A DNA stretch of 64,000 bases, taken from contig JBHOQS010000002.1 in assembly GCA_042408875.1 (NCBI GenBank), forward strand, positions 62,001-126,000, in the 5' to 3' direction. Under the pieces are notes generated by a model, which was given only the letters and a program-made list of their open reading frames with translations, searched no databases and had not been told where the DNA came from. Made by a program: the position numbers and the translations under genes. Source of the stretch: JBHOQS01 sp042408875. GTDB lineage: Bacteria; Chloroflexota; UBA11872; JBHOQS01. Below are positions 7,500 to 16,254 of this stretch, one piece after another (position 1 is the first letter of the stretch; every line of letters begins with the position of its first letter).

Positions 7500-7524
7500 C
7501 CCTCTCCCGCAGCGCGGGAGAGGG
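7500..7524. repeat. REP-like palindrome with GGGGGTGAGGG tail
   Basis: Eleven-base arms CCCTCTCCCGC / GCGGGAGAGGG around AGC, followed by CCGGGGGTGAGGG. This is the best copy of the dispersed element also seen at 4531-4563 and 46991-47014. It lies immediately after the gamma-glutamyltransferase stop codon. Confidence 0.6.
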
Positions 7525-7543
7525 CCGGGGGTGAGGGCCCTCT

Positions 7544-9241
7544 TTACCACCCGATCGCATAGCCATCCCGGCGCGGGTCGGCAGCGCCCCAGTATGCCCC
7601 CGTCGCTGGATCGACCTGGATGACCATGGCGCTGCCGACCGCAGCCCAGGGCCCAATAATCCGCACTGGATGGCCGCGCAGCACCAGGCCGCGGGCCGTG
7701 TCTTCGGAGAAGCGCGCCTCTAGGTTCAGCGCATCCTCGGCCGTGTGCGGCACGGTGGACTCCATCGGGCTCTGGATGTGCCGCCAGCGCGGCGCCTCCA
7801 CCGCCTCCACAGGCGTCATCCCGAAATCGAGGATATGCGTGATGAGCTGGAGATTCGTCTGCACCTGGGTATCTGCCCCCGGTGTGCCCAACGCCAAGAA
7901 GAGGCGGTCACCCTGGAAGACCATCACCGGGTTCATCGTGTGGCGCACGCGCTTGCCGGGCTCCAGGCAGTCGACGTGCTGCGAGTCGAGGTGCCAGTAG
8001 GTCATGCGGTTGTTCAGCAGCACCCCTGTGCCATCGGCGACCAGCCCGGAGCCGAAGCCGGACTGCAAGCTCTGGAGTTGGCACACTGCGTTGCCCCAGC
8101 GGTCAGCCACGACGAAGCAGGTCGTGTCCTCACGGGGCGCACCGGCGCGTCGGCTGGCGCGGGCGATGGCCGGGCGGCCGTGGGGCTGGAAGGCGCCAGG
8201 GTCGCCGGGTCGGACGGCGCCGGGCGGCGCGGCGCGCTCGGGATTGATCAGACGTGCCCGCTCGCGGGCGTACGCCTTGGAGAGTAGCCCAACGATCGGC
8301 ACATCCACGAAATCCGGGTCGGCCAGGTACTCCTCGCGGTCGGCGAAGGCCAGCTTCTTCGCCTCCACCATCAGGTGGATGCTGGCCGCGGTGTTGCACC
8401 CAAGACTGTGCAGGTCGAACCCTTCGATCAAGTTCAGCTCCTGGAGCAGTACGTGGCCGCTCGAGTTCGGCGGGGCCTCGTACACGGTATGGCCGCGGTA
8501 GGTCGTGCTGATCGGCTCCTGCCAGACGGCGCGACAGGCAGCAAGGTCTTCCAGAGTCAAAAGCCCGCCGTAACGCTCGCTGCAGGCGACGATCTTGCGG
8601 GCGGTCTCGCCACGGTAGAACTCCTCGGTCCCGCCCGCGGCGATGCGCCGAAAGGTCTCGGCGAGATCGCGCTGTACCAGCAACTCGCCCGACTCCAGCG
8701 GCCGGCCATCGCGGGTAAAGATGGCGCGCGACGACGGGAACTCGCGCAGGCTGGCCTCGGCGGCAATCCCCTCGGCCAGACGGTGGCTCACCGGGAAGCC
8801 GTCGTACGCCAGGCCGATCGCCGGCTCGAGTACCTGCTCCAGCGTCAGCACGCCGTAGCGGGCGTGCGCCTCCAGCCAGCCGGCCAGCAACCCCGGCACC
8901 GACACGCTGCGGATGCCTTTCATGGGGATGCCATCACGATACGCCTCGAGCGTGGCCGCAGCCGGGGCAGCGCCCGTGGCGTTCACTACCTGGACTGTAC
9001 CGCTCTGCTTCCAGTAGATCATGATGAAGCCGTCGCCACCGATACCGGACATGTTTGGCTCCACCACATTGAGTGCTGCGGCGGTGGCGATCGCGGCATC
9101 GACGGCATTCCCACCGCGCTGCAAGACCGAGATACCGGCCTGGGACGCCAGCGGGTGGCCCGAGCACACCATCCCGTTACGCGCCATCACCACTGGCCGG
9201 TACGCCTCGAACTGCCTGCCGTGCGGTCCTTGCGCAGCCAT
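7544..9241 (-). CDS. ggt: Gamma-glutamyltransferase family protein
   Basis: Ntn-hydrolase of 565 aa that should self-cleave into large and small subunits and hydrolyse or transfer gamma-glutamyl groups, for example from glutathione. The N-terminal part has NGMVCSGHPLASQAG and GGNAVDAAIATAAALNVVEPNMSGIGGDGF, typical of the family. The cleavage site with the nucleophilic threonine is in EDTTCFVVADRWGNAVC (about residue 375). A C-terminal MNPVMVF...LGTPGADTQ block completes the active site. ATG 9241 is preceded by GGAGGG at 8 bases. No signal peptide is seen, unlike many periplasmic GGTs, so a cytoplasmic location is likely unless a longer start is used. The large interval around residues 320-370 is rich in Arg and Pro, near the processing site. 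Symbol follows the family; the physiological substrate is unproven. Confidence 0.88.
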   Translation of the reverse strand: MAAQGPHGRQFEAYRPVVMARNGMVCSGHPLASQAGISVLQRGGNAVDAAIATAAALNVVEPNMSGIGGDGFIMIYWKQSGTVQVVNATGAAPAAATLEAYRDGIPMKGIRSVSVPGLLAGWLEAHARYGVLTLEQVLEPAIGLAYDGFPVSHRLAEGIAAEASLREFPSSRAIFTRDGRPLESGELLVQRDLAETFRRIAAGGTEEFYRGETARKIVACSERYGGLLTLEDLAACRAVWQEPISTTYRGHTVYEAPPNSSGHVLLQELNLIEGFDLHSLGCNTAASIHLMVEAKKLAFADREEYLADPDFVDVPIVGLLSKAYARERARLINPERAAPPGAVRPGDPGAFQPHGRPAIARASRRAGAPREDTTCFVVADRWGNAVCQLQSLQSGFGSGLVADGTGVLLNNRMTYWHLDSQHVDCLEPGKRVRHTMNPVMVFQGDRLFLALGTPGADTQVQTNLQLITHILDFGMTPVEAVEAPRWRHIQSPMESTVPHTAEDALNLEARFSEDTARGLVLRGHPVRIIGPWAAVGSAMVIQVDPATGAYWGAADPRRDGYAIGW

Positions 9242-9498
9242 CTGTAGCACCCTCCGCTCAACTGGCGCTGTCTTCTCTCCCGCATGCACTCTAGCATACT
9301 TAGCCCGGCTGTGCAGGGAGAGACAGCGGTGTAGGGTGTGCCATGTTTTCACGCGCCATGTTTTCGCGAGAGAAGCCGGTCGTACAGCACCGCCGGAAGG
9401 GCTACAGCAGCTTTGTTAAGCCGAACCCACGACTGAACCTATGACAGCCGAGCCTGCCCATAGCCAGGCCCAGAGAGAACTGATCTCTAGCGGCGGGC

Positions 9499-10532
9499 TC
9501 AGTCTTCGATGGCGGGATTAGCCGCCAGGATCTCCTCTGCGACCTCCCAGAGGTGCGGCAGGAAGGCTTCGATCTCCTGGCAGCGCAGGCGCCGCTCCGC
9601 GAACGACTCAAGACCGAGGCCAGCGAGCAGCTCTTGATAGCCGCGATCAAACCGCGCCAGCAGCTCTGGGGCGTCCGTAGCGAAGATGTGCCGGCAGCGG
9701 GAATAGGTGGCGGCGATCCAGAAAACTGCCTCGCGGTGCAGGCCGTGCTCGATCAGCTCGCGGCTGCCATCAATGGACAGCGGTCGGGCCGCGTCACTGA
9801 TGTCGGACCCAAACCGGTAGGGTGTCTTGCGCACGATACTTGCGGCGTCGAACGCGGTCGTCATCGCGTTGAGGTGCCGCTCCACCTGCTGCTGATCCAT
9901 TGCAGCGCAGCCGAGCAGCCCGAGGAGCCGTTCGTGGAAGTCCAGCTGCCCGTACTCCGCGAGGAGCTCGCGGACCGCCGCGTAGCGCCGCCGCACCGTA
10001 GGATTTTTCAGCCCCGCGACCAACACCACGTGGGTGGTGACACCGGCCGCAAAGACACACGCGGTCACCTGGTCGTGCAACGGCGCGGCGGCATCAAGCG
10101 ACTGCGCAATGTTGCGTACTGCCGCCATGGCATGCTCGCACCGTGCGCGTACCCAGCGGCGCTGCGCATACTCTCGCGCCACCGCCGCCTGGAGTGCAGC
10201 CAGATCTCCCGATGGATCCAGGATGACGCCGGGCGTCCGGAAGGCGCCGGCCAGGTGGTAGTGGCCCAGCACAGCTTCCGGCGAGGAGAGAGCAGCGCGC
10301 GGTATGTACGATACCTCAAGCAGCACACCGTGATAGACGAACTTGCCTAGCTTGAGCGAGCCAGGCTCCTCAAGTACGACGTGGACGTCAGGTCGGATGT
10401 TGCTGGGAGGTCGGCGTCGTCCGTCAGCCAGCTCACCGACCCGGCCACGTACGCGCCATAGAAGCCCGCGAGGTGCTGGCCCTCTTCGAGCACCCACTGG
10501 CGCGCCAGCGCTTTCGCTTCTTTGACGCGCAT
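9499..10532 (-). pseudogene. Pol-beta-type nucleotidyltransferase, broken by a one-base frameshift
   Basis: From ATG 10532 (GAGGT 5 bases upstream) the product begins MRVKEAKALARQWVLEEG and reaches the family signature GSVSWLTDDADLPATSD, where the frame is lost. The next frame continues VHVVLEEPGSLKLGKFVYHGV to the stop at 9499. Adding one base near 10389-10390 would read DLDVHVVL, restoring the DxD metal-binding motif and a 344-aa protein. Such proteins carry an N-terminal Pol-beta-like nucleotidyltransferase domain with GS and DVD residues that bind ATP and metals, plus a helical C-terminal domain. The remaining 300 codons have no other defect, so either the mutation is recent or the base is missing from the assembly. 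Substrate unknown. Confidence 0.7.
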
Positions 10533-10571
10533 CGGTACCTCACGAGGGGCTGCGCTGCACCTCGCGCGTTG

Positions 10572-10596
10572 CCCCAGGGTGTGCCTCACCCTGGGG
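10572..10596. repeat. Inverted repeat upstream of the nucleotidyltransferase gene
   Basis: Ten-base arms CCCCAGGGTG / CACCCTGGGG with a 5-base loop (TGCCT), 40 bases upstream of the ATG at 10532. It could be a leader hairpin or an attenuator. Confidence 0.45.
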
Positions 10597-10685
10597 ACGG
10601 CAGCGCAGGGTCTGCGCCAGCACAGGCGACTTCGGTGCGGCTCTCGTCGAACCGTTTCGACGTAGGGCGTAGGGCTCCAGAACTC

Positions 10686-10721
10686 CTGTGCCCGGCGTAC
10701 TGGCCAGTACGCCGGGCACAG
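10686..10721. terminator. Perfect 36-base palindrome downstream of sufE
   Basis: Two 18-base arms, the left starting CTGTGCCCGGCGTACTGG, meet with no loop. It lies 75 bases beyond the sufE stop and is not followed by a U tract on either strand. It is probably a transcription end or RNA-stabilising hairpin of the sufE unit, or a mobile palindrome. Grouped with similar elements at 11347, 40342, 55011 and 58410. Confidence 0.5.
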
Positions 10722-10795
10722 ATATCATGCCGCAATGGATCCCCTGGGCAGGAGCGCAGGCTCAAGGGAAGTGAGGCTCCTACCCACCCGCAGGC

Positions 10796-11263
10796 TCACT
10801 CAGCGAGAAGCGGCTGCCGGCCGCGCTGCCGGAGCTGCCGGATGGCAAAGCCTTTGGCCATTCCCAGGATGCCGGTCAGGCCCAGGCCTTTGCCCATGGA
10901 GAGCTCGCGGCCGAAGATGCGATAGACGATATCTTCAGGGACCTGGACAACCTGCTCCAGCGGCGCGCCGGAGAGCGTCTCGTCCAGGATGGCCGAGAGT
11001 GCCTTCGCGGAGAGTCCTTGCGGGTTCTCCACCGCGAAGTAGTACTTCAGCGTACCATCCGGAAGCTCCTCAGCCCACACGTACGCCTCAGACTCGCAGT
11101 GCGGCACGCGGTGGTCCTCCGGGAAGGGCCGCGTCGCAATGCGCGGCGGCACTTCGGTGAACCGGTCGGCGAAATCGATCAGCATCTCGACCCGCTCATT
11201 GCGGTCAACGATTGACTCGAAATCCTCCAGGAGCTCCTGGAGCTTTCTCGGATACTGTGCCAT
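10796..11263 (-). CDS. sufE: SufE-family sulfur acceptor protein
   Basis: 155-aa cysteine-desulfurase partner that accepts persulfide sulfur from SufS and passes it to the Fe-S scaffold. The accepting cysteine is in HRVPHCESEAYVW near residue 54, followed by YFAVENPQGLSAKALSAILDETLSGAPLEQV, which matches the SufE core. The N-terminal YPRKLQELLEDFE helix is also typical. The C-terminal 30 residues (GLTGILGMAKGFAIRQLRQRG) are the usual basic tail. No SufS or SufB is in this window. It lies 130 bases downstream of a thiosulfate-sulfurtransferase-type gene on the same strand, with a 28-base palindrome between, so they may be partly co-expressed in sulfur transfer. Confidence 0.9.
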   Translation of the reverse strand: MAQYPRKLQELLEDFESIVDRNERVEMLIDFADRFTEVPPRIATRPFPEDHRVPHCESEAYVWAEELPDGTLKYYFAVENPQGLSAKALSAILDETLSGAPLEQVVQVPEDIVYRIFGRELSMGKGLGLTGILGMAKGFAIRQLRQRGRQPLLAE

Positions 11264-11346
11264 GAAACTGTGCTCTATCTCAAGTTACACGCTTACACGC
11301 TCACTCAGGGTACGCCCTCAGGTCACGCCAGACGCAGTCTGGAGCC

Positions 11347-11374
11347 GCTAGGTGGCGGCCGGCCGCCACCTAGC
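11347..11374. terminator. Perfect 28-base loopless palindrome between the sulfurtransferase and sufE
   Basis: Arms of 14 bases (GCTAGGTGGCGGCC and its complement) meet at the centre. Position right after the sulfurtransferase stop codon (11394) suggests termination or mRNA 3'-end protection. There is no U tract. Confidence 0.5.
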
Positions 11375-11393
11375 ACATGCCATTCCTACGTGA

Positions 11394-12260
11394 TCAGCGC
11401 TCGATCGGCGCGCCCACCAGGTTGCCCCACTCCGTCCACGAGCCGTCGTAGTTACGCACCTTCTCGAAGCCGAGCAGGTTGGTCAGCACGAACCAGGTAT
11501 GGCTGGAGCGCTCGCCGATGCGGCAGTAGACGATCACATCGTCGTCCGGCTGGAGGCCCTGCTCTTCGAGATAGATCTTGCGTAGCTCCTCGGCGGACTT
11601 GAAGGTCCCGTCCTCCGGATTGACTGCGCGCGCCCACGGCACATTCTTTGCCCCGGGGATATGGCCGCCGCGCAGCGCACCCTCGTTCGGGTATTCAGGC
11701 ATGTGCAGCCGCTCGCCGGTGTACTCCTGCGGGCTACGCACGTCCACCAGCGGCAGCCGCGCCTCGATATGCTTCATCACCTGGTCGCGGAAGGCGCGGA
11801 TTCGCGTGTCGTCCCGCTCCGGGGCGCGGTACTGCGCTGGCGGATAGCTCGGCACCTCTCGCGTCAGGGGGCGGCCTTCCCGTTCCCACTTCAGGCGCCC
11901 GCCATCCATGATCTTCGCCCTGGTGTGTCCGAACAACTGGAAGACCCAGTACGCATACGTCGCCCACCAGTTGTTTTTGTCCCCGTAGAACACCACAGTG
12001 GTGTCATTGGCGATACCGAGCCGCGACATGAGCTGCTCGAAGCGCTCGCGGTCGAGGTAGTCACGGCGGAGCGGGTCGTTCAGGTCCCTGGCCCAGTCGA
12101 CCTGGACTGCCCCGGGAATATGGCCTGCGGCATAGAGCAGCGGGTCCTCGTCCGACTCAACGATACGCACCGCCGGATCGTTCAGGTGGTCGGCTACCCA
12201 CTGCGTCGAGACCAGCACATCGGGATTCGCATAGCCCCGGCTGGCAATGTCATCGCTCAT
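11394..12260 (-). CDS. Thiosulfate sulfurtransferase, two-rhodanese-domain (SseA/CysA2 type)
   Basis: 288-aa protein with two rhodanese domains that transfers a sulfane sulfur from thiosulfate or mercaptopyruvate to an acceptor. The N-terminal domain (residues about 15-125) has VVFYGDKNNWWATYAYW where a catalytic Cys would be, so it is inactive as in the family. The C-terminal domain has the active loop VYCRIGERSSHTWF with the catalytic Cys near residue 247. VDVRSPQEYTG and GHIPGAKNVPW are the CH2-type motifs. The CRxGERS loop resembles the actinobacterial CysA2 group. It starts 81 bases downstream of the kinase gene with its own extended -10 promoter. With sufE downstream and nitrite/sulfite reductase at the window start, a sulfur-assimilation role is plausible. 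Confidence 0.9.
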   Translation of the reverse strand: MSDDIASRGYANPDVLVSTQWVADHLNDPAVRIVESDEDPLLYAAGHIPGAVQVDWARDLNDPLRRDYLDRERFEQLMSRLGIANDTTVVFYGDKNNWWATYAYWVFQLFGHTRAKIMDGGRLKWEREGRPLTREVPSYPPAQYRAPERDDTRIRAFRDQVMKHIEARLPLVDVRSPQEYTGERLHMPEYPNEGALRGGHIPGAKNVPWARAVNPEDGTFKSAEELRKIYLEEQGLQPDDDVIVYCRIGERSSHTWFVLTNLLGFEKVRNYDGSWTEWGNLVGAPIER

Positions 12261-12335
12261 GCTGTACGCTCCCCTCTGACTGGTTCAACCAGCCGAAAGT
12301 TGGGTAAATGACTGTTGTACTCAAGTTCCCTCTGG

Positions 12336-12344
12336 ATTATATCA
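12336..12344 (-). promoter_or_regulatory. Extended -10 promoter of the sulfurtransferase gene
   Basis: On the minus strand TGATATAAT is an extended -10 box with a perfect TATAAT (12336-12341). Its TGA (12342-12344) is also the stop codon of the upstream kinase gene. It lies 76 bases upstream of the sulfurtransferase start; no good -35 box is visible, as expected for this promoter class. Confidence 0.55.
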
Positions 12345-13841
12345 GGCGTCGGGCAGGTCGGCAGCCAGCGCCGGCAGCGCCCGATAGAGCTCGCGCAGGC
12401 GTGGATAGAGCGCGCGGTAGAGGTCGTAAAGCTGCTCGTAGCGCGCCTGGATCGCCGGGCGCGGCTCGATGCGCCCGGTGGGCTGGACGATCGCGCTGGC
12501 TGCTAGCAGATCAGGCCATACACCAGCAGCAACGCCAGCCAGCAGCGCAGCGCCCAGGGTGCCGGGCTCACCGGAAAACAGCAGCAACGGCCGGCCCAGC
12601 ATGTCCGCCTTGATCTCGTTCCATAGAGTCGCCCGTGTGCCGCCACCGGCGAGACGTACATGCTCGAGACGCACGCCTGCCGTCTCCTCAACGGTGTCGA
12701 AGACGTGGCGCACGGCAGCAGCAACTCCCTCAAGGATAGCGCGCACGAAGTCACCCGGCCCATGGGCTAGGGAGATGCCGAAAAAGAGACCGCGCGCCAG
12801 GACATCCCAGATGGGAGCGCGCTCACCTTCGAGGTACGGCAGAAAGACAAGGCCGCCCGCCCCTGGCGGGCTTGCGGCAGCGAGCTCCAGGGCATGCGCG
12901 GTGTCGCCTCCCAGGAAACATCCAGTATACCAGGTCAGCGCTGCGCCGCTGCATTGCGTCGGCCCGAAGATCGCCAGCCGCCCGTGCGGCGCCGGGACCT
13001 CCAACAGCCGCGGGTCGCCGCGCGGGTCGCCCGCGATCACAGCGCCGGCGACCTCGGAAGTGCCAGAGATCAGATAGCCGCTGCCCTCTCCCCTAAAGGC
13101 GCCCGTGCCGAGCATGCCGGCCAGGCCGTCGGTCCAGCCGCACGCCACCGGCGTGCCCGCTGCCAGACCGGTCTGCCTCGCGGCTTCGGCTGTCACTACT
13201 CCGATCGGCTCATGCGGCTCGGCGATCGGTGGTGCCAGCGTCTGCGGCAGTCCGAATAGCTCCTGCCAGAACCGGATCGGTGCGCCGGTCGCCATATGCA
13301 CCAGGCCCTTGGCGGACCAGCGATCGCTGGTCCGCCTGCCGGTGAGCCGGTAGTGCAGGTAGTCCTTGGGTTCCAGGGCGATACGGGCGCGACGGAGCGC
13401 GTCGGGCTCATGGCGCAGCAGCCAGAGAAGCCGCGCCGGGGCCAGGGTGGGTGAGACCGGAAAGTGCGTGCCCAGGAGCTCAGCCCACCGCGCACCCGCT
13501 GCGCTGGCCAACTCCTGCGCCTCCGCAGCGGCCCGCGTGTCCTGCCAGATGATCGCCGGGCGCACCGGCTGGCCCGCCGCATCAAGCAGGATAAGCGTCG
13601 GCGAATGGCCGCAGGCGCACACGGCTTGCACCTCGCTGGGCTGCACCGCTGCCATGCGCAGGACGGTGTCGATGGCCAGGCAGGCGGCGCGCCACATCGC
13701 CTCCGGCTCTTGCTCAGCCCAGCCAGGCTGCGGCCGCGCTACTGCCAGCGGTGCCGATCCGGCGGCCAGCAGCGCGCCATCTGCCGCGTAGAGCGCCGCC
13801 TTGCAGGCGGACGTGCCTAGATCAATGCCTAACAGCACCAT
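12342..13841 (-). CDS. FGGY-family carbohydrate kinase, xylulokinase-like
   Basis: 499-aa ATP-dependent sugar kinase of the FGGY family. The opening LLGIDLGTSACKAALY is the phosphate-1 motif; HSPTLILLDAAGQPVRPAIIWQDTRA is the substrate-side motif of xylulokinases, with the catalytic Asp expected in the CGWTDGLAGMLG segment near residue 240. LISGTSE and LAGGGTRATLWNEIKADMLGRP are the adenosine-binding motifs. The order and length match XylB-type kinases better than glycerol kinases, but the sugar is not certain. The gene starts 21 bases after the sulfatase stop, so the pair is an operon. Together with rpiA/rpe upstream on the other strand this points to pentose or deoxysugar use. Confidence 0.85.
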   Translation of the reverse strand: MVLLGIDLGTSACKAALYAADGALLAAGSAPLAVARPQPGWAEQEPEAMWRAACLAIDTVLRMAAVQPSEVQAVCACGHSPTLILLDAAGQPVRPAIIWQDTRAAAEAQELASAAGARWAELLGTHFPVSPTLAPARLLWLLRHEPDALRRARIALEPKDYLHYRLTGRRTSDRWSAKGLVHMATGAPIRFWQELFGLPQTLAPPIAEPHEPIGVVTAEAARQTGLAAGTPVACGWTDGLAGMLGTGAFRGEGSGYLISGTSEVAGAVIAGDPRGDPRLLEVPAPHGRLAIFGPTQCSGAALTWYTGCFLGGDTAHALELAAASPPGAGGLVFLPYLEGERAPIWDVLARGLFFGISLAHGPGDFVRAILEGVAAAVRHVFDTVEETAGVRLEHVRLAGGGTRATLWNEIKADMLGRPLLLFSGEPGTLGAALLAGVAAGVWPDLLAASAIVQPTGRIEPRPAIQARYEQLYDLYRALYPRLRELYRALPALAADLPDA

Positions 13842-13862
13842 GGCAGACCAGCCCCAGCATGC

Positions 13863-15377
13863 TCACGCAGAGGCGATGCGCGGCATCCGCATCGGCTCGC
13901 GCTTGAGCTCCGCATTCACGAAAGCATGCAGGAGCCGCAGCTTGAGCGCCGCGGCCGCTGGCTCATCCCACAGGTTGTGCACCTCGCATGGATCCTCGTC
14001 CAGGTCGAACAGCTCGCCATAGGGCTGGTCGCGGTAGACCGTGATCTTGTACCGCCGGTCGATGTAGGTGCGCAGGTGCACCGCTGTCGGCTGGTGGCGA
14101 TTTTCTACGATCACGTGGTCACGGGCTGCTTCGAGCGTGCCCTGCCAGACCGGAAGCTGGTTCACCCCTTGCATCGCGCCCGGCACAGGCAACCCGGCCG
14201 CGGCCAGGAAGGTCGGCGCCAGATCGACCAGGCTCTGGAGCGCCTCGCTGGTGCGCCCGGCCGGCACCTGCCCAGGCCAGCGCACGAGGAACGGCAGCCG
14301 CAGGAGGTCCTCGTAGTGGAACGCTCCTTTCGCCACCAGGCCGTGCTGCCCCAGGAAGTGTCCGTGGTCTGTGGTGAACACGACCAGCGTGTTCTCGGCT
14401 AGTCCTAGCCGGTCCAGACAGTCCAGGATGCGCCCGATCTCGCGGTCCATGAAACTCACCATGCCGTAGTACACTGCCATGTCTTTCTTCAGCCGCTCGC
14501 GATCCCGCAGGTGCGACTGGAAACCATGGTTAGCGAACGGCGTCTCGCGGTACATCGAGAAGTCGGGATGCGCTTCCTGGGTCTTGCGGAAGTGGGGCGG
14601 GTTCCGGTCGTGCTCGCCGGGCACTACCACGCCCGGCTCCATCTCGGCCGGGTCGTACATCGACGCCCATGGCTCGGGCACCAGGTAGGGTGGGTGCGGA
14701 TCTGGGAAGCTCGCCCATAGGAAGAAAGGCCTGCCGGCAGCCTGCGCCCGCTCGATGAACGCGATCGAGCGCTCAGCGATCCAGCAATTATAGTGGTAGC
14801 GCTCCGGCAGCTCCCAGACGTGCTGCCGTCGCTGCTTGCTGGGATCAGGCGGCCACGGGCGGAAGTAGTCACGCCAGTTGGCGAGGCCGTGCTCCTCCAT
14901 CCAGATAGCATAGTGCTGGCCAGCGTGGGACTCGTCCGCGTGGTTACGGCAGAGTTCGATATGTTCGAAGCCGTACCACGGCCCCCAGAAGCCGCGCCAG
15001 AAGTCCAGGTCGCGCAGAACCGGCTGACACTCCAGCGAAGGGCTCTCGGGCGTCGAGGCGAGCGGCTGGAAGTGCGCCTTGCCGATCAAGCCGGTGGCGT
15101 AGCCGGCCGCCGAGAGCATCTGGCCGATCGTGGGAACATCTTCGGGCAGCTTAACCCCGATCGTCCAGCAGCCATGGACGGAGGGATAGAGGCCGGTGAT
15201 GATGCTCGATCGGCTGGGTGAGCATACCGGATTAGGGCAGTAGGCGCGGGTGAAGCGCGTGCCCTCGATGGCAAGGCGGTCGAGCGCGGGCGTCTTGATC
15301 CGCGGGTTCACTACGCCGAGCGTGCTGGCGTGCTGCTGGTCGCTGGTGATCAGCAGGATGTTCGGGCGATCACTCAT
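13863..15377 (-). CDS. Sulfatase (formylglycine-type, alkaline-phosphatase superfamily)
   Basis: 504-aa sulfatase that should remove sulfate esters from a sugar or small organic sulfate. The N-terminus ILLITSDQQHASTLG supplies metal-binding Asp residues, and CPNPVCSPSRSSIITGLYPSVHG contains the CxPxR motif (Cys near residue 52) that must be converted to formylglycine. DHGHFLGQHGL and the HxxYED block are typical of choline-sulfatase-like and arylsulfatase proteins. No signal peptide is visible, so action inside the cell on an imported sulfated sugar is likely. No formylglycine-generating enzyme is in the window. ATG 15377 is preceded by GGAGG at 11 bases. It is first gene of the sulfatase-kinase operon. 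Confidence 0.88.
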   Translation of the reverse strand: MSDRPNILLITSDQQHASTLGVVNPRIKTPALDRLAIEGTRFTRAYCPNPVCSPSRSSIITGLYPSVHGCWTIGVKLPEDVPTIGQMLSAAGYATGLIGKAHFQPLASTPESPSLECQPVLRDLDFWRGFWGPWYGFEHIELCRNHADESHAGQHYAIWMEEHGLANWRDYFRPWPPDPSKQRRQHVWELPERYHYNCWIAERSIAFIERAQAAGRPFFLWASFPDPHPPYLVPEPWASMYDPAEMEPGVVVPGEHDRNPPHFRKTQEAHPDFSMYRETPFANHGFQSHLRDRERLKKDMAVYYGMVSFMDREIGRILDCLDRLGLAENTLVVFTTDHGHFLGQHGLVAKGAFHYEDLLRLPFLVRWPGQVPAGRTSEALQSLVDLAPTFLAAAGLPVPGAMQGVNQLPVWQGTLEAARDHVIVENRHQPTAVHLRTYIDRRYKITVYRDQPYGELFDLDEDPCEVHNLWDEPAAAALKLRLLHAFVNAELKREPMRMPRIASA

Positions 15378-15474
15378 ACAGTGCAGAACCTCCAGTCGTT
15401 AGGGCGCCGACCACGACGAGATATACTGGGCTTCGCCTAGGTGGCTGCCTGCCCGCCGCGAGACTGCACGGCGG

Positions 15475-15503
15475 TTGAGCCTCTGTGTCCCACACAGTAT
15501 CAT
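15475..15503 (+). promoter_or_regulatory. Promoter of rpiA-rpe with inverted repeat in the spacer
   Basis: TTGAGC (15475-15480), 17-base spacer, TATCAT (15498-15503). The spacer contains CTGTGT-CCC-ACACAG (15483-15497), a 6-base-arm inverted repeat ideally placed for a repressor. Confidence 0.6.
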
Positions 15504-15522
15504 CAGGTGAGCGAGGGATTCA

Positions 15523-16254
15523 ATGCCGGAACTGTTCAGCGCTGACGCGCGCACCGAGCTGAAACGACAGGCTGCCGAGAAGGCGGTCGAGTTCATCCGG
15601 CCGGGCATGGTGCTTGGCCTCGGCGCGGGGACCACAGCCCATTTCGCCCTGGTGCGCATCGCCCAGTTGCTTGCCGACGGCGCCCTGCACGACATCCTAG
15701 GTGTGCCGTGCTCGGCTGCGGTGGCGGACGAGGCACGCCGGCTCGGTATTCCCTTGACCACGCTCGACGAGCACCCCTGGCTCGATCTCACGATTGATGG
15801 CGCCGACGAGGTAGATTCCCAGCTCAACCTGATCAAGGGCGGCGGTGGCGCGCTGTTGCGCGAGAAGATCGTGGCGCAGGCGAGCCGCCGCGAGATCATC
15901 GTGGTAGACGAAAGCAAGCTCTCGCCTGCTCTGGGCACCTACCGGGCCGTCCCGGTCGAGGTCGTGCCCTTCGGCTTGCGCACCCAGGTCCTGTACCTGG
16001 AGTCGCTGGGCGCCCGCGTGGAGATACGTCGCGGCCCCGATGGTGCACCAGTGCGTACAGACCAGGGCAACCTGCTCCTGGACTGCCACCTGGGCCCCCT
16101 CGCGAACCCCGCTGCGCTGGCCCAACGCCTGGCGGCGCGGGCTGGCATCGTTGAGCACGGTCTGTTCATCGGTCTGGCGACAGACGTCATCGTGGCCGGC
16201 CACGCGGGGTTGCGCCACCTGCGCCGGACTGAAGGAGGCGGCGCCGCCCGATGA
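15523..16254 (+). CDS. rpiA: Ribose-5-phosphate isomerase A
   Basis: 243-aa cytoplasmic enzyme interconverting ribose 5-phosphate and ribulose 5-phosphate in the pentose phosphate pathway. Family signatures are all present: GLGAGTTA (residues 32-39), DLTIDGADEVD with catalytic acidic residues (near 88-98), KGGGGALLREKIVA with catalytic Lys (near 103), VVDESK, RTDQGNLLLDC and GIVEHGLFIG. Length is close to the usual 220-235 with a short basic tail (RRTEGGGAAR). GAGGG lies 7 bases before the ATG. Its last four bases overlap the start of rpe (ATGA), so the two are translationally coupled. Confidence 0.95.
   Translation: MPELFSADARTELKRQAAEKAVEFIRPGMVLGLGAGTTAHFALVRIAQLLADGALHDILGVPCSAAVADEARRLGIPLTTLDEHPWLDLTIDGADEVDSQLNLIKGGGGALLREKIVAQASRREIIVVDESKLSPALGTYRAVPVEVVPFGLRTQVLYLESLGARVEIRRGPDGAPVRTDQGNLLLDCHLGPLANPAALAQRLAARAGIVEHGLFIGLATDVIVAGHAGLRHLRRTEGGGAAR

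Larger units (their letters stand above)
7201..7543. other. Convergent intergenic region with palindromes and a short duplicated segment
   Basis: No gene is supported between the convergent SDR and gamma-glutamyltransferase genes. Contents: two copies of a GGGAGACCAGAG-like segment (around 7266-7278 and 7337-7349); a hairpin with 12-base arms at 7411-7422 / 7444-7455 (GGCCGCGCAGCA and its complement, 21-base loop) that could terminate either gene; and a REP-like palindrome at 7500-7524. Confidence 0.6.
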
